A DNA stretch of 61,600 bases from an uncultured Clostridia bacterium (lineage in GTDB: Bacteria > Bacillota > Clostridia > Christensenellales > Aristaeellaceae). This document shows positions 41,887-50,698 of the stretch, piece after piece. Both the position numbers and the translations under genes were made by a program. Numbering within the stretch: position 1 is the stretch's first letter; the number at the start of each line of letters is the position of its first letter. The stretch is from the NCBI GenBank assembly GCA_934663625.1, contig CAKUKP010000004.1, positions 1 through 61,600 on the forward strand, written 5' to 3'. Under the pieces are notes generated by a model. It saw only the letters and a program-made list of their open reading frames with translations, was not told the DNA's origin and ran no database searches.

Positions 41887-43554
41887 TCAGACCACGCTCT
41901 TGCCGCCGGAGATTTTATTAAACAGCGCAAGCGCCAGTATCGTAGACGCGGTAAGGATCGTGGACAGCGCCGCCGCGGGGCCATAGGCGTCCGCGAACAG
42001 GGTTGTGTAAATCGCGGCGGATATCGTAGATGTGCCGCCGGAATACAGGATGATCGTGGAACTGAGTTCGTTGATCGTCGCCACGAAGGACAGCACCGCG
42101 CCGGACAGCATGCCCGGCAGCATCAGAAGCGCCGTGGTTTTGAAGAAGGTGCGCATCGGCGGTTCGCCCAGCGATATGGAAGCTTCTTCAATCGATGGTT
42201 CGATCTGATACAGCGTTCCGATGGACGAACGCAGCGTAAACGGCAGCTTGCGGATCGTATAGGCGACGATCATGATGGTCGCCGTGCCGGTCAGGATAAA
42301 GGGGCGCACGTTGAACGCCAGCACCATGCCGATACCGATAACGGATCCGGGGATTACGTAGGGGAACATCGCCAGCGTATCCAGAAAGTTCGCCAGCTTG
42401 CCCTTGCGGCGCACGATGATGTACGCCAGATGCAATCCCAGCACCATCATGATGATGATGGCGATGATGCCGAACTTATAGGTATTGATGATGCTGCCCA
42501 CACGGGACGCGATGGCGCGATAATTATCAAGACCAAAGCCCTCAACGAACTGCGAACCATTCGTATTGCGGAAGGACGTTATAATAATGGTGATCTGCGG
42601 CAGCATGGCAATCAGCGCCACGATCCACACGAACGCCGATGCCAGAATGCGCTTTCCGGCCGGCAGCTTTACCACCTCCGGCGGACGCAGCGCCGACATG
42701 GTATAGCTCTTGCGGTTCAGAATCCACTTCTGCAAGAACAGCACCAGCATCGTAAAAATCACCGCGATCACCGCCATGGCGCTCGCAAAGGATGCGCTGG
42801 TGGAAACCTCGCTCAGGTAGCGTTCATAGATCAGTACGGTCAGCACCTTATAGCCGCGGCCGATCAGCGCGGGCGTACCGAAATCCGCCATGGAGGTCAT
42901 GAACACGATCAGCGCCGCCGAAAGAATCGTCGGCAGGATGATGGGCAGCGTTACGCGGCGAATGCGCGCAAAGCCGTGCACGCCCAGCGATTCGCTGGCT
43001 TCCTCCAGCGAGCTGTCAAAATTCTCCAGCGCGGTGGAGGTATACATAAATACATACGGGAACAGCTTCAGCGTAAATACCAGCAATATGCCCTTGAAGC
43101 CATAGATCGTGCCAATATCGATGCCGAAGGTATTCTGGAAGAACTGCGTGATGTAGCCCGCCTTGCCCAGCAGCAGAATCCAGCTGTACGCACCGATAAA
43201 GGGCGGCGAAAGCATGGAAAGCACCACGCACGCCTTGATCACCTTTTTGCCCCAGATATTAAAGCGGGTAGTGACATACGCCATCGGCAAACCCAGCAGC
43301 ACGCCCAGCAGCGTCGCGCAGGTGCTGACCTTCAGCGTATTGCCCAGCACCTTGCGATAGGCAGCCTTGCCGAAGAACTTGGCATAGTTCGCCAGCGTAA
43401 AATGCCCGTCCTCAAAGAAGCTCTGCAAAAACAGCTTGCCGAAGGGATACAGGATGAACAGCACACAGAAGATCAATATGATCACCGTGACTATGCCCCA
43501 GTATGCGCCCTTCTGGCGTTCCCGCCGGAGCGATTCGCCAAATGATTTCTTCAT
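41887..43554 (-). CDS. AfuB/FbpB-type ABC transporter permease with two fused permease halves
   Basis: A 555-residue membrane protein with two BPD_transp_1 domains in one chain. Each has an EAA loop: LEEASESLGVHGFARIRRVTLP and IEEASISLGEPPMRTFFK. The frame is open further upstream, but ATG 43554 overlaps the ATPase stop (ATGA) and has AAAGGAAG before it. Single-chain double permeases of this length are usual for ferric-ion (Fbp/Afu), spermidine/thiosulfate-like and 2-aminoethylphosphonate importers. With the ATPase and binding protein it forms a complete importer in the order binding protein-ATPase-permease. Confidence 0.93.
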   Translation of the reverse strand: MKKSFGESLRRERQKGAYWGIVTVIILIFCVLFILYPFGKLFLQSFFEDGHFTLANYAKFFGKAAYRKVLGNTLKVSTCATLLGVLLGLPMAYVTTRFNIWGKKVIKACVVLSMLSPPFIGAYSWILLLGKAGYITQFFQNTFGIDIGTIYGFKGILLVFTLKLFPYVFMYTSTALENFDSSLEEASESLGVHGFARIRRVTLPIILPTILSAALIVFMTSMADFGTPALIGRGYKVLTVLIYERYLSEVSTSASFASAMAVIAVIFTMLVLFLQKWILNRKSYTMSALRPPEVVKLPAGKRILASAFVWIVALIAMLPQITIIITSFRNTNGSQFVEGFGLDNYRAIASRVGSIINTYKFGIIAIIIMMVLGLHLAYIIVRRKGKLANFLDTLAMFPYVIPGSVIGIGMVLAFNVRPFILTGTATIMIVAYTIRKLPFTLRSSIGTLYQIEPSIEEASISLGEPPMRTFFKTTALLMLPGMLSGAVLSFVATINELSSTIILYSGGTSTISAAIYTTLFADAYGPAAALSTILTASTILALALFNKISGGKSVV

Positions 43555-44612
43555 GTGAGCGCTTCCTTTCCGTCCGCGGTGAACACATTGAATTTCTCGA
43601 TCTTCAGCGCTACCTTCTCGCCGTTTTCGCGCATACGGGGATTCAGATGCACATACTGGTTGCACTGGATGATCTGATCGTTGGCGAGCCGCACTTCATA
43701 GCTGATGAAATCGCCCAGGAAGGTGGAAATCTTGATTTCGCCGTTGATGCCGCCTTCATACGCGTCCACCAGTTCGATATTCTCCGGACGAACGGATACG
43801 CACACATCGCCTTCGCAGGGGCGCTTGAACCTAACCGGAACCGGCGCGGTGTCCAGAATGGATACGCCGCCCTGCACCGCTTTGCCGTCCAGGAAATTGC
43901 TGATGCCGATAAAGTTCGCCACGAATTTGTTGACCGGATTGGAATAGATGTCATACGGTCTGCCCACCTGCTCCACCACGCCCATGTTCATTACGGCGAT
44001 GCGGTCGGAAACCGCCAGCGCTTCCTCCTGATCGTGGGTTACGTAGATGGTGGTGATGTTCAGCTTGCGCTGGATTTCGCGGATGGACGTGCGCATCTGC
44101 ACGCGCAGCTTCGCATCCAGATTGGAAAGCGGTTCATCCATCAAAAGCAGATCCGGTTCGATTACGATGGCGCGCGACAGCGCGACGCGCTGCTGCTGGC
44201 CGCCGGACAACTGCTGCGGCTGGCGATCGGCGTATTGCTGGATCTGCGTAAGCGCCATGGCGCGATCCACGCGATCGCGCATTTCCGCCTTGGGCACCTT
44301 GCGCGGCTTCAGGCCGTATTCCACGTTCTGGCGCACGGTAAGATGCGGGAAGATGGCGTAGCTCTGGAACACCATGCCGATGTTGCGCTTGTAGGTGGGT
44401 ACATGGTTGATCACGGTATCATCGAATCGGATTTCGCCCTTTTCGATGGTATTGAAGCCCGCGATCATGCGCAGCAGCGTGGTTTTTCCGCAGCCGGAGG
44501 GGCCGAGCAGCGTGAAAAATTCGCCCGCCCTGATTTCCAGGCTGACGTCCTTGATCGCCTGAAAATCGCCGTAATACTTATCGACCTTATCGATGGTAAT
44601 GATTTTGCTCAT
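43551..44612 (-). CDS. AfuC/PotA-type ABC transporter ATPase
   Basis: A 353-residue ATPase: Walker A GPSGCGKTTLL, Q-loop VFQSYAIFPHLTVRQNV, signature LSGGQQQRVALSRAI, Walker B LLLMDEPLSNLDAKLR and H-loop YVTHDQEEALAVSDRIAVM. The last ~110 residues form a regulatory TOBE-like domain (CVSVRPENIELV, LGDFISYEVRLAND). The frame begins at 44669 upstream, but ATG 44612 (MSKIITIDKV) is preferred since AAGGA lies ahead of it and the upstream part covers an intercistronic hairpin. Substrate class is as for the permease: ferric ion or a small organic ion. Confidence 0.95.
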   Translation of the reverse strand: MSKIITIDKVDKYYGDFQAIKDVSLEIRAGEFFTLLGPSGCGKTTLLRMIAGFNTIEKGEIRFDDTVINHVPTYKRNIGMVFQSYAIFPHLTVRQNVEYGLKPRKVPKAEMRDRVDRAMALTQIQQYADRQPQQLSGGQQQRVALSRAIVIEPDLLLMDEPLSNLDAKLRVQMRTSIREIQRKLNITTIYVTHDQEEALAVSDRIAVMNMGVVEQVGRPYDIYSNPVNKFVANFIGISNFLDGKAVQGGVSILDTAPVPVRFKRPCEGDVCVSVRPENIELVDAYEGGINGEIKISTFLGDFISYEVRLANDQIIQCNQYVHLNPRMRENGEKVALKIEKFNVFTADGKEALT

Positions 44613-44640
44613 GGGAAACACCGTCCTTGTAATAGTATCA

Positions 44641-44669
44641 GAAAATGCCGGAAGGTTCGCTTCCGGCAT
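44641..44669 (-). terminator. Intercistronic attenuator between the binding-protein and ATPase genes
   Basis: ATGCCGGAAG (44645-44654) pairs perfectly with CTTCCGGCAT (44660-44669) around a 5-base loop and is followed on the minus strand by TTTTC. It would let the binding protein be made in excess of the membrane components. Confidence 0.75.
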
Positions 44670-44699
44670 CAGAATTTATGCCTGTGATGGCAGAATCGA

Positions 44700-45677
44700 T
44701 CAGATGGTGTTTTCCTCCCAGAACTCGTTGAACTCTTCGGTGTGTTCAACAACCCAGTTGATATCGTATTCGCATACCGGAATATCGGTCGTGCCGATAA
44801 ACGCTTCGGGCAGTTCCACATCCGTGCGGGAGGAACGGCGCCACAGACCCGCCAGCTGATCCTGCACATCCTTGCTGAGTACATAATCCACGAACAGCTT
44901 CGCATTTTCGGTGTTGGGGCCGCCCTTAACGATGGTCACGGGGCTCATGAAGATGTTGGTGCCCTCTTCGGGATACACAACTTCGATCGCAGCGCCTTCG
45001 GAACGATAGCGCAGCGCGGCTTCTTCGTAGGTCAGGCCGATTGCGTATTCGCCGTCGGCGGTTCCCTTGTATACGGAAGAAGAGGAGGACAGAACGATGC
45101 CGTCCAGATTTTCGATCAGCTTATCCAGGAATTCATAGCCGCCGCCATTTTCCATGCCGTACGCGCCCATGATCGCCATGATGCACGCAAACGCGGAGGA
45201 GGACTTTACCGGGTTCGCGGTCGCGATCTTGCCCTTGTATTCCTCGTTCAGCATGCTGCCCCAGCCGGTGGGCGCTTCCGCTACATCGTTGGTGTTGTAC
45301 ACCATGACCATCGGCTCCAGATCGAAGGCATACCACTTATGATTTTCGGTATCGTATACGCCCTCGTACAGGTTCGGGATTTCGGTGCTTTCATAGGATT
45401 CGAGCAGATCCGCCACGGGGATGTAGCTTTCCACGACGCCGCCCCATACGATGTCCGCCTGCGGATTCGCGGCTTCCGCCTGAATACGGCTCAGGCATTC
45501 GCCGGTGCCCAGAGAAACCAGTTCTACATCCACATCATATTTGTCTTCAAAGCCCTGAATAATCGGATCGGACCATTCCGCGGCATGGGAATAGTAGAGC
45601 ACGAGCTTGCCTTCCGCCAGCGCGGCGGCAGACAGCGTAAGGATCACAACCAGTAACAGAGCAAAGATTCTTTTCAT
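44700..45677 (-). CDS. AfuA/FbpA-like ABC transporter substrate-binding protein
   Basis: A 325-residue type II periplasmic binding protein. A signal peptide (FALLLVVILTLSAAALA) is followed directly by EGKLVLYYSHAAEWSDP, the usual first strand of the ferric-ion/phosphonate-binding subgroup. Later motifs are ADIVWGGVVESYIP, VMVYNTNDVAEAP, MLNEEYKGKIATANP and the terminal NTENAKLFVDYVLS. No lipobox cysteine is present. The tyrosine pair that binds iron in FbpA cannot be assigned with confidence, so iron is only one option. AGGAGG precedes the ATG. It lies 57 bases after the inositol-monophosphatase-family gene and may share its promoter. A small hairpin (ACCGGC 45704-45709, GCCGGT 45713-45718) sits in that gap. 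Confidence 0.9.
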   Translation of the reverse strand: MKRIFALLLVVILTLSAAALAEGKLVLYYSHAAEWSDPIIQGFEDKYDVDVELVSLGTGECLSRIQAEAANPQADIVWGGVVESYIPVADLLESYESTEIPNLYEGVYDTENHKWYAFDLEPMVMVYNTNDVAEAPTGWGSMLNEEYKGKIATANPVKSSSAFACIMAIMGAYGMENGGGYEFLDKLIENLDGIVLSSSSSVYKGTADGEYAIGLTYEEAALRYRSEGAAIEVVYPEEGTNIFMSPVTIVKGGPNTENAKLFVDYVLSKDVQDQLAGLWRRSSRTDVELPEAFIGTTDIPVCEYDINWVVEHTEEFNEFWEENTI

Positions 45678-45734
45678 CAGGGTATTCCTCCTTTTATTTT
45701 TGCACCGGCTTTGCCGGTCATCATCAAATGAATT

Positions 45735-46568
45735 CTATCCGCGAAGGTCGGAAAGCTTGGGATCGATTTCGCGAATCGCGCGCACCACTTCGGGATGAAT
45801 CGCCGCCGAAGCCGCGATCACGCCGCCCCAGCCGTAATCAAACGCGCCGCCGTCCAATCGGGTCACGCGGCCGCCGGCCTCCTCGATCAGCAGCCTGCCC
45901 GCCGCCAGATCCCACGGATGCGGGCCGATTTCAAAATAGAAATCCAGTCCGCCCGCCGCAACGCGCGTCTGTTCATATACGGATGCGCCCAGCATGCGCA
46001 TGTTCTGGCAATGCATCAGGAAATGATCGAACCAGCGCGCCGTATGCCCGCGCCAGTTCATATCGCTGACCGGCACGTGCGTCGCGCCGATGGCTTCGCC
46101 CAGACTGGAATGCGCAGCGCAGCGAATCGCATCGTCATTGCATTTTGCGCCCGCGCCGCGCTCCGCCAGATACAATTGATCGCAATCCGGCTGATAGATC
46201 GCACCCGCAACCGTTTCACTGCCCTGAAATACCGCGATCGATACGCCGTAGCCCAGCAGACCGCGGATGTAATTGATCGTTCCATCCAGCGGATCCACCA
46301 GCCAGATGCGCGAATCCTTTGGGTTATTCTGAATCAGACGGATGATTTCCGTATCCGATAAATTGTCCTCCTCGCCGATCACGCGATCGCCGGTGTACAT
46401 TTCCGCCACGCGCTGTTTGATCAGCGCCTGGGATGAAAAATCGGCCTCCGTTACAAAATCGTTGGCGGAGCCCTTTTCCTGAATCATCAGATTGCGCTTG
46501 TGGGAAAGGCGCTGTACGATCCGCCCAGCTTCTTTTGCAATTTCGCCTGTCTGCAACGTAATATTCAT
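45735..46568 (-). CDS. Inositol-monophosphatase-family phosphatase
   Basis: A 277-residue Mg-dependent phosphatase. The metal ligands are complete: FVTEADFSS, VIGEEDN, WLVDPLDGTINYIRG and, late, HPWDLAAGRLLIEEAGG. Family members hydrolyse inositol-1-phosphate, PAP, fructose-bisphosphate or similar small phosphates; which one cannot be decided. ATG 46568 is used because GAGG lies 6 bases upstream; the TTG two codons before it has worse spacing. Its promoter is near consensus. Co-orientation with the ABC importer downstream could mean the importer brings in a phosphorylated substrate, but this is speculation. Confidence 0.92.
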   Translation of the reverse strand: MNITLQTGEIAKEAGRIVQRLSHKRNLMIQEKGSANDFVTEADFSSQALIKQRVAEMYTGDRVIGEEDNLSDTEIIRLIQNNPKDSRIWLVDPLDGTINYIRGLLGYGVSIAVFQGSETVAGAIYQPDCDQLYLAERGAGAKCNDDAIRCAAHSSLGEAIGATHVPVSDMNWRGHTARWFDHFLMHCQNMRMLGASVYEQTRVAAGGLDFYFEIGPHPWDLAAGRLLIEEAGGRVTRLDGGAFDYGWGGVIAASAAIHPEVVRAIREIDPKLSDLRG

Positions 46569-46588
46569 ATTCAACCTCTTTCTTTGTT

Positions 46589-46617
46589 ATTATAAACCAC
46601 AAATTCCCAAAAATCAA
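46589..46617 (-). promoter_or_regulatory. Sigma-A promoter of the inositol-monophosphatase-family gene
   Basis: On the minus strand, TTGATT (46612-46617), 17 bases, TATAAT (46589-46594), about 20 bases before the coding start. Confidence 0.75.
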
Positions 46618-46699
46618 CCACCTTGGAAAAAGAATTGTTACTCACATATTTGATCTGTTTTTATCTGTTTTGCACAATTCTTTTCCGGATCGCCATTGA

Positions 46700-46965
46700 A
46701 ACAGGCTGTTTGGCACATAGCCAAACAGCCTCAGGATGTTGACAAAGTCAACAGACTGCCAGACCCTGAAAAGCGCCGCAAGACAAGGAAACAGGAACTG
46801 CAAATGAGGGCGCATACACAGACGTATGTAACCGATTTTGCAGTTCCTGTTGACGCAGTAAGCAGGAATTTTCACTTCGTCAGAAGTGTTTCAGAAAATT
46901 TCTGCGGTTGCGGCGTTTATCAGCGGTCTGGGGCTGTCCGGCAGATGACCGAACAGCCTGAAAAA
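46700..46965. repeat. Structured intergenic element bounded by two related hairpins
   Basis: Hairpins in order: 46703-46731 (perfect 12-bp AGGCTGTTTGGC stem); 46737-46753 (7-bp TGTTGAC, loop AAA); 46790-46851 (perfect 15-bp AACAGGAACTGCAAA stem enclosing a CATAC/GTATG hairpin); 46873-46888 (CACTTC/GAAGTG); 46892-46904 (palindrome); 46932-46958 (GGCTGT/ACAGCC). The first and last hairpins are similar in sequence (about 22 of 30 bases), like the ends of one unit. It may be an interspersed non-autonomous repeat or an untranslated RNA. Confidence 0.6.
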
Positions 46966-46979
46966 ATAATTCCTGATCG

Positions 46980-47747
46980 TTATTTCTGATCGTACCGACG
47001 CATGATTTCATACATCATGATGCCCGCCGCGACCGCCGCGTTCAATGATTCCGCGCCGCCGCGCATGGGCAGCTTTACGCGCACATCGGCATTTTCGCGC
47101 ACCGCATCGGATATCCCGCGCGCTTCGTTGCCGATGATCAGCACGAATTTTTCGCCGCCGTCCGCGCGCGCGTAAAAATCATCGCCGTGCAGATCGGAGG
47201 CGAACGCGCGATAACCCGCGCCGCGCAGCCGAATAAGCGTATCCGCGAGCGACTGCGTATGCGCAAACGGCAGCCGGAAGCCGGAACCCATCGCCGCGCG
47301 CATCACCTTGGCGGACAGCGGATCGGCGCAGCCCGCGCCCAGCAGCACGCCCTGAAAGCCCGCCGCATCCGCCGTGCGCCAGATCGTGCCCACGTTGCCG
47401 GGATCCTGCACGCCGTCCAGCGCCACGATGCGATTGGGCAATTGATCAATGGGCGTTTCCTTCGGCAGATCGAACGCCGCGCACACGCCCTGCGGGGTCT
47501 GCGTTTCGCAGATGCTTTCCAGTATGCCGCGCGGCACGGAAATCGCCTGCGCCGCCGTATCGCGCCACGCCGCCGCGTGTTCCTCGTCCGCCGCGAGTAT
47601 GCGCATGTTCAGCCCGCATTTGATGGCTTCGCGGATCATGACCTCGCCCTCCACCAGAAACATGCCGCTTCGGCGGCGGTTTTTCGCGGTCTTTAAATCG
47701 CGCAGCTGCTGCACCGTCGGGTTTTTTGCGCTGGTTATCTTTTCCAT
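46980..47747 (-). CDS. TrmH/SpoU-family RNA 2'-O-methyltransferase
   Basis: A 255-residue SPOUT methyltransferase acting on rRNA or tRNA ribose. An N-terminal substrate-binding segment (NRRRSGMFLVEGEVMIREA) precedes the knotted AdoMet domain: IVALDGVQDPGNVGTIWRTADAAGF (motif 1), FVLIIGNEARGIS (motif 2) and KLPMRGGAESLNAAVAAGIMMYE (motif 3). The upstream frame is open to 47855, but ATG 47747 has an AGAGGAAG ribosome site and overlaps comF by 13 bases, matching homologues. The target nucleotide is not determined; an RlmB- or TsnR-like role on 23S rRNA is likely. Confidence 0.93.
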   Translation of the reverse strand: MEKITSAKNPTVQQLRDLKTAKNRRRSGMFLVEGEVMIREAIKCGLNMRILAADEEHAAAWRDTAAQAISVPRGILESICETQTPQGVCAAFDLPKETPIDQLPNRIVALDGVQDPGNVGTIWRTADAAGFQGVLLGAGCADPLSAKVMRAAMGSGFRLPFAHTQSLADTLIRLRGAGYRAFASDLHGDDFYARADGGEKFVLIIGNEARGISDAVRENADVRVKLPMRGGAESLNAAVAAGIMMYEIMRRYDQK

Positions 47748-48430
47748 TTGTGATGCTTCCTCTCTCCCGTTGCGTAGGCGGCGAAATATACGTGCGCCGC
47801 GCCGGCGCGGCGCAGCGCGATGGCGCAGTTTACAGCGGTCGCGCCGGTCGTCCATACATCGTCCACCAATAGAATCGTTGCGCCCCGCACGTATGCGCGC
47901 GCATCTTCGGGCACGATGAACGCGTTCTTCAGATTTGCAAGGCGCGATCTGCGATCCAGCCGCGCCTGCTGCTGTGCGTTGCGGGTGCGCATCAGCAGTT
48001 CCTGATACGGCGCGTTCAATTCGCGCGCCGCGCCCCGCGCCAGCAGCTCCGCATGGTTAAACCCGCGCAGGCGCAGGCGTTTTGGATGCATCGGCACCGC
48101 CGTAACCGCGCGCAGGTTCTGAATGTCCAATTGCTTCGCCGCGCGGGCGATATCCAAACTCATCCGATCCGCGATCACGCGCAGCGACCTGTATTTCAAG
48201 CTGCGCACCATGCCGCCCGCCGCGCCATGGTATTGATGCGCGAATGCGGCGCCGGACAGCTTCGTTCTGCGAAGGCTTACCTGACGCGCGCCCACCCATC
48301 TGCCCGCCAGCGCCCGAAGGCAATCCTCGCACACGTCGTCGCGATCGTTGCCCAACCGGCTTCCGCAGGCGGCGCAAACCGCACGCCTCGGATACAGCAG
48401 GTCGATCAGCCTTTGAAGCGCGCGCATCAT
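47735..48430 (-). CDS. comF: ComF-family phosphoribosyltransferase-like protein
   Basis: A 231-residue homologue of the competence protein ComFC. It has an N-terminal four-cysteine zinc site (CAAC, CEDC) and a C-terminal phosphoribosyltransferase fold with the PRPP motif ILLVDDVWTTGATA. RLRLRGFNHAELLARG and QQARLDRRSRLANLKNAF are family-typical. The ATG overlaps the recD2 stop (ATGA) and GGAGG lies within the recD2 end, so translation is coupled. In competent Firmicutes the family helps DNA uptake; together with dprA this is compatible with transformation, but both genes are common in non-competent species. Confidence 0.93.
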   Translation of the reverse strand: MMRALQRLIDLLYPRRAVCAACGSRLGNDRDDVCEDCLRALAGRWVGARQVSLRRTKLSGAAFAHQYHGAAGGMVRSLKYRSLRVIADRMSLDIARAAKQLDIQNLRAVTAVPMHPKRLRLRGFNHAELLARGAARELNAPYQELLMRTRNAQQQARLDRRSRLANLKNAFIVPEDARAYVRGATILLVDDVWTTGATAVNCAIALRRAGAAHVYFAAYATGERKHHKWKR

Positions 48431-50625
48431 GCTTCCTCCAGCGTGCGCAGCCGGCGCGTCAGCGCGCTGTAGCGGCGGCGGATCAGATTATTATCCACCA
48501 TCTGGCGCATACAGGCTTCCCGCCCCACGACCACCACCAGCCGCTTTGCGCGGGTCACGGCGGTATAGAGCAGGTTCCGGCTCATCAGCATTCGGGGGCC
48601 GGTCAGCAGCGGCAGCACCACGGCGTCGAATTCACTGCCCTGACTTTTATGTACCGATATGCAATAGGACAGTTCGATTTCATCCAGCATGCCTTCATCG
48701 TACACCGCGCGCCGCCCATCATCGAATTCCACAGTGATTTCGCGGTCGGCGCGGGAAATATTGCGAATGTAGCCGATATCGCCGTTGAAAACGCCCTCGC
48801 CGCGCTCCGCGCCGCGTTCCCATTCGATATCGTAATCGTTTTTGATCTGCATCACCTTATCGCCGATGCGGAAAACGCAATCCTGCCGCGGCAGTTCATC
48901 GCCCGCGCGGCGGGGCGGATTCAGCGCCGCCTGCAGCGCCGCATTCAGCGCGTACACGCCCAGCGGCCCCTTTTTCATCGGCGCCATCACCTGAATGCCG
49001 CGCAGCGAATCCACGCCCAGATATTTGGGCAGCCGGTTCTGCACCAGCGCGATCACCGATTGCGCCGCCTGCTGCGCATCCTCGCGCCGTTCCAGAAAGA
49101 AATCGGTATCGCGGCTTCGAATCACCGGATATTCGCCGCGGTTGATTCTGTGCGCATTCGTGATGATCAGGCTTTCCTGCGCCTGACGGAAAATCTGATC
49201 CAGACGCACGGTTTGAAATACATCCGCCGCGATCAGATCGCGAAGCACGTTGCCCGCGCCCACGGACGGCAATTGATCCGCATCGCCCACCAGAATCAGC
49301 ATCGTGCCCGGCAGCAGCGCGCGCAAAAGCGATCGCATCATGAAGATATCTACCATGGACATTTCATCCACGATCACGGTTTCCGCGCGCAGCGGATCAT
49401 CCTGATCCTTTTGAAAGCCCTCGGTTTCGCCGCTGTACTTCAGCAGGCGGTGCAGCGTCTGTGCGTCGCGCCCCGTGGCTTCGGACATGCGCTTCGCCGC
49501 GCGCCCCGTCGGCGCGCACAGTTCATAGGTGGCGCGCTTTTCCAGCAGCGATAGGATACAATTGATCGTAGTGGTCTTGCCCGTGCCGGGGCCGCCCGTG
49601 ATGATCGTCACGCCGCCCGTGACCGCCGCGATGACCGCCTCGCGCTGGCGCTGGCACAACTCCACTTCGTTTTCCGTTTCAAACTGCGCAATCCGCACCT
49701 GCGCCTCCTCCGGCGTAAAGCGCGGCGCTACGAATGAATCCCGCAGGCGCATCAGAAGATTCGCCGTTTCGCATTCGGTTTTGTACAGGTTCGGCAGATA
49801 CACCGCGCGTTCGCCGTCCGTTCGATCCTCGATCAGCGCGCCGGACAGAATCAGCGATTGCACCGTGTGCTCCGATAAATCCGCGGATACGCCCAGCACG
49901 CGCGCGGCTTCCGTCGAAAGCGCATCGAACGGCAGGTACATATGCCCCGATCCGTTCACCGCCTCGGAAAGCACATACCGAACGCCGCTCTTTAACCGCT
50001 CCGGACTTTCGCGCAGAAAGCCCAGCGACTGCGCGATGCGATCCGCCGTCTGAAAGCCCACACCGTCGATCTCATCCGCCAGCCGATACGGATTGGAGCG
50101 CAGCACCTGTTCGCTCTGATCCCCGTAGGCGCGGTATACCTTCATGGAAAGCGCGGCGGATAAGCCCGCGCCCTGCAAAAATACCAGCGTCGCGCGCATT
50201 TCATTCTGCATGGCGAAGGATTCCGCGATCATCGCCGCCCGCTTGGGGCCGATGCCGGGAATTTCGGTAAGCCGGTTCGGCTCCGCCTCCAGAATATCCA
50301 GCGCCGCCGCGCCGAAATGCGCAACGATCAGCTTCGCCGTGGCAGGACCTACGCCCTTCAAAAGTCCGGAGCCCAGATATTTTTCCACGCCGGATTTGGT
50401 ATCGGGGCGCAGCACCTCATAGCCGGATACCTTGATCTGTTCGCCGTAATCGCGGTGCTGCACCAGCTCTCCGTCCAGAATCACATGCTCGCCCGCGTTC
50501 AGAAACGGCAAAATGCCCACGGCGCTCGTGCGCCCTGAGTCATCCAGCTTAAACGAAATCACCGTCCAGCCGTTTGTTTCGTTTCGAAATACGATATCCT
50601 CTACCGTGCCCTGGAATTTCGACAT
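48427..50625 (-). CDS. recD2: ATP-dependent DNA helicase RecD2 (SF1B)
   Basis: A 732-residue RecD-like helicase of the RecBC-independent type. The N-terminal ~300 residues hold an OB-like start (FQGTVEDIVFRNETNGWTV) and tandem helix-hairpin-helix motifs (LKGVGPATAKLI, IPGIGPKRAAMI, IDGVGFQTADRI). The motor has Walker A ITGGPGTGKTTT, DEMSMVD, LVGDADQLPSVGAGNVL and, near the end, SYCISVHKSQGSEFDAVVLPL and LYTAVTRAKRLVVVVG. It unwinds DNA 5' to 3' in repair and replication-fork maintenance. GGAG precedes the ATG. It heads a recD2-comF-methyltransferase operon. Confidence 0.97.
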   Translation of the reverse strand: MSKFQGTVEDIVFRNETNGWTVISFKLDDSGRTSAVGILPFLNAGEHVILDGELVQHRDYGEQIKVSGYEVLRPDTKSGVEKYLGSGLLKGVGPATAKLIVAHFGAAALDILEAEPNRLTEIPGIGPKRAAMIAESFAMQNEMRATLVFLQGAGLSAALSMKVYRAYGDQSEQVLRSNPYRLADEIDGVGFQTADRIAQSLGFLRESPERLKSGVRYVLSEAVNGSGHMYLPFDALSTEAARVLGVSADLSEHTVQSLILSGALIEDRTDGERAVYLPNLYKTECETANLLMRLRDSFVAPRFTPEEAQVRIAQFETENEVELCQRQREAVIAAVTGGVTIITGGPGTGKTTTINCILSLLEKRATYELCAPTGRAAKRMSEATGRDAQTLHRLLKYSGETEGFQKDQDDPLRAETVIVDEMSMVDIFMMRSLLRALLPGTMLILVGDADQLPSVGAGNVLRDLIAADVFQTVRLDQIFRQAQESLIITNAHRINRGEYPVIRSRDTDFFLERREDAQQAAQSVIALVQNRLPKYLGVDSLRGIQVMAPMKKGPLGVYALNAALQAALNPPRRAGDELPRQDCVFRIGDKVMQIKNDYDIEWERGAERGEGVFNGDIGYIRNISRADREITVEFDDGRRAVYDEGMLDEIELSYCISVHKSQGSEFDAVVLPLLTGPRMLMSRNLLYTAVTRAKRLVVVVGREACMRQMVDNNLIRRRYSALTRRLRTLEEA

Positions 50626-50660
50626 ATCGATCTCCGTTTTCTTCCGGAACCATAGCTATG

Positions 50661-50690
50661 GAAAAGGGACGGAACAGCATCCGTCCCCTT
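50661..50690 (-). terminator. Terminator of the ECF-coaX operon
   Basis: On the minus strand a GGGGACGG-type stem (about 8 bp, arms 50664-50672 and 50681-50690) is followed by TTTTCC, just after the coaX stop. Confidence 0.75.
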
Positions 50691-50698
50691 GAAAATCA

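Larger units (their letters stand above)
46569..46979. other. 411-base non-coding interval
   Basis: The left end carries the phosphatase promoter (46589-46617). The rest, from 46700 to about 46965, is a densely folded element described separately. Open frames across it (46642-46875 minus, 46696-46989 plus) have no ribosome site and follow the hairpin arms, so they are not called as genes. Confidence 0.6.

Noticed and set aside
46642..46989. Open frames on both strands across the structured element
   Set aside because: Neither has a ribosome site. Both are products of the inverted repeats, so a non-coding element explains the sequence better.
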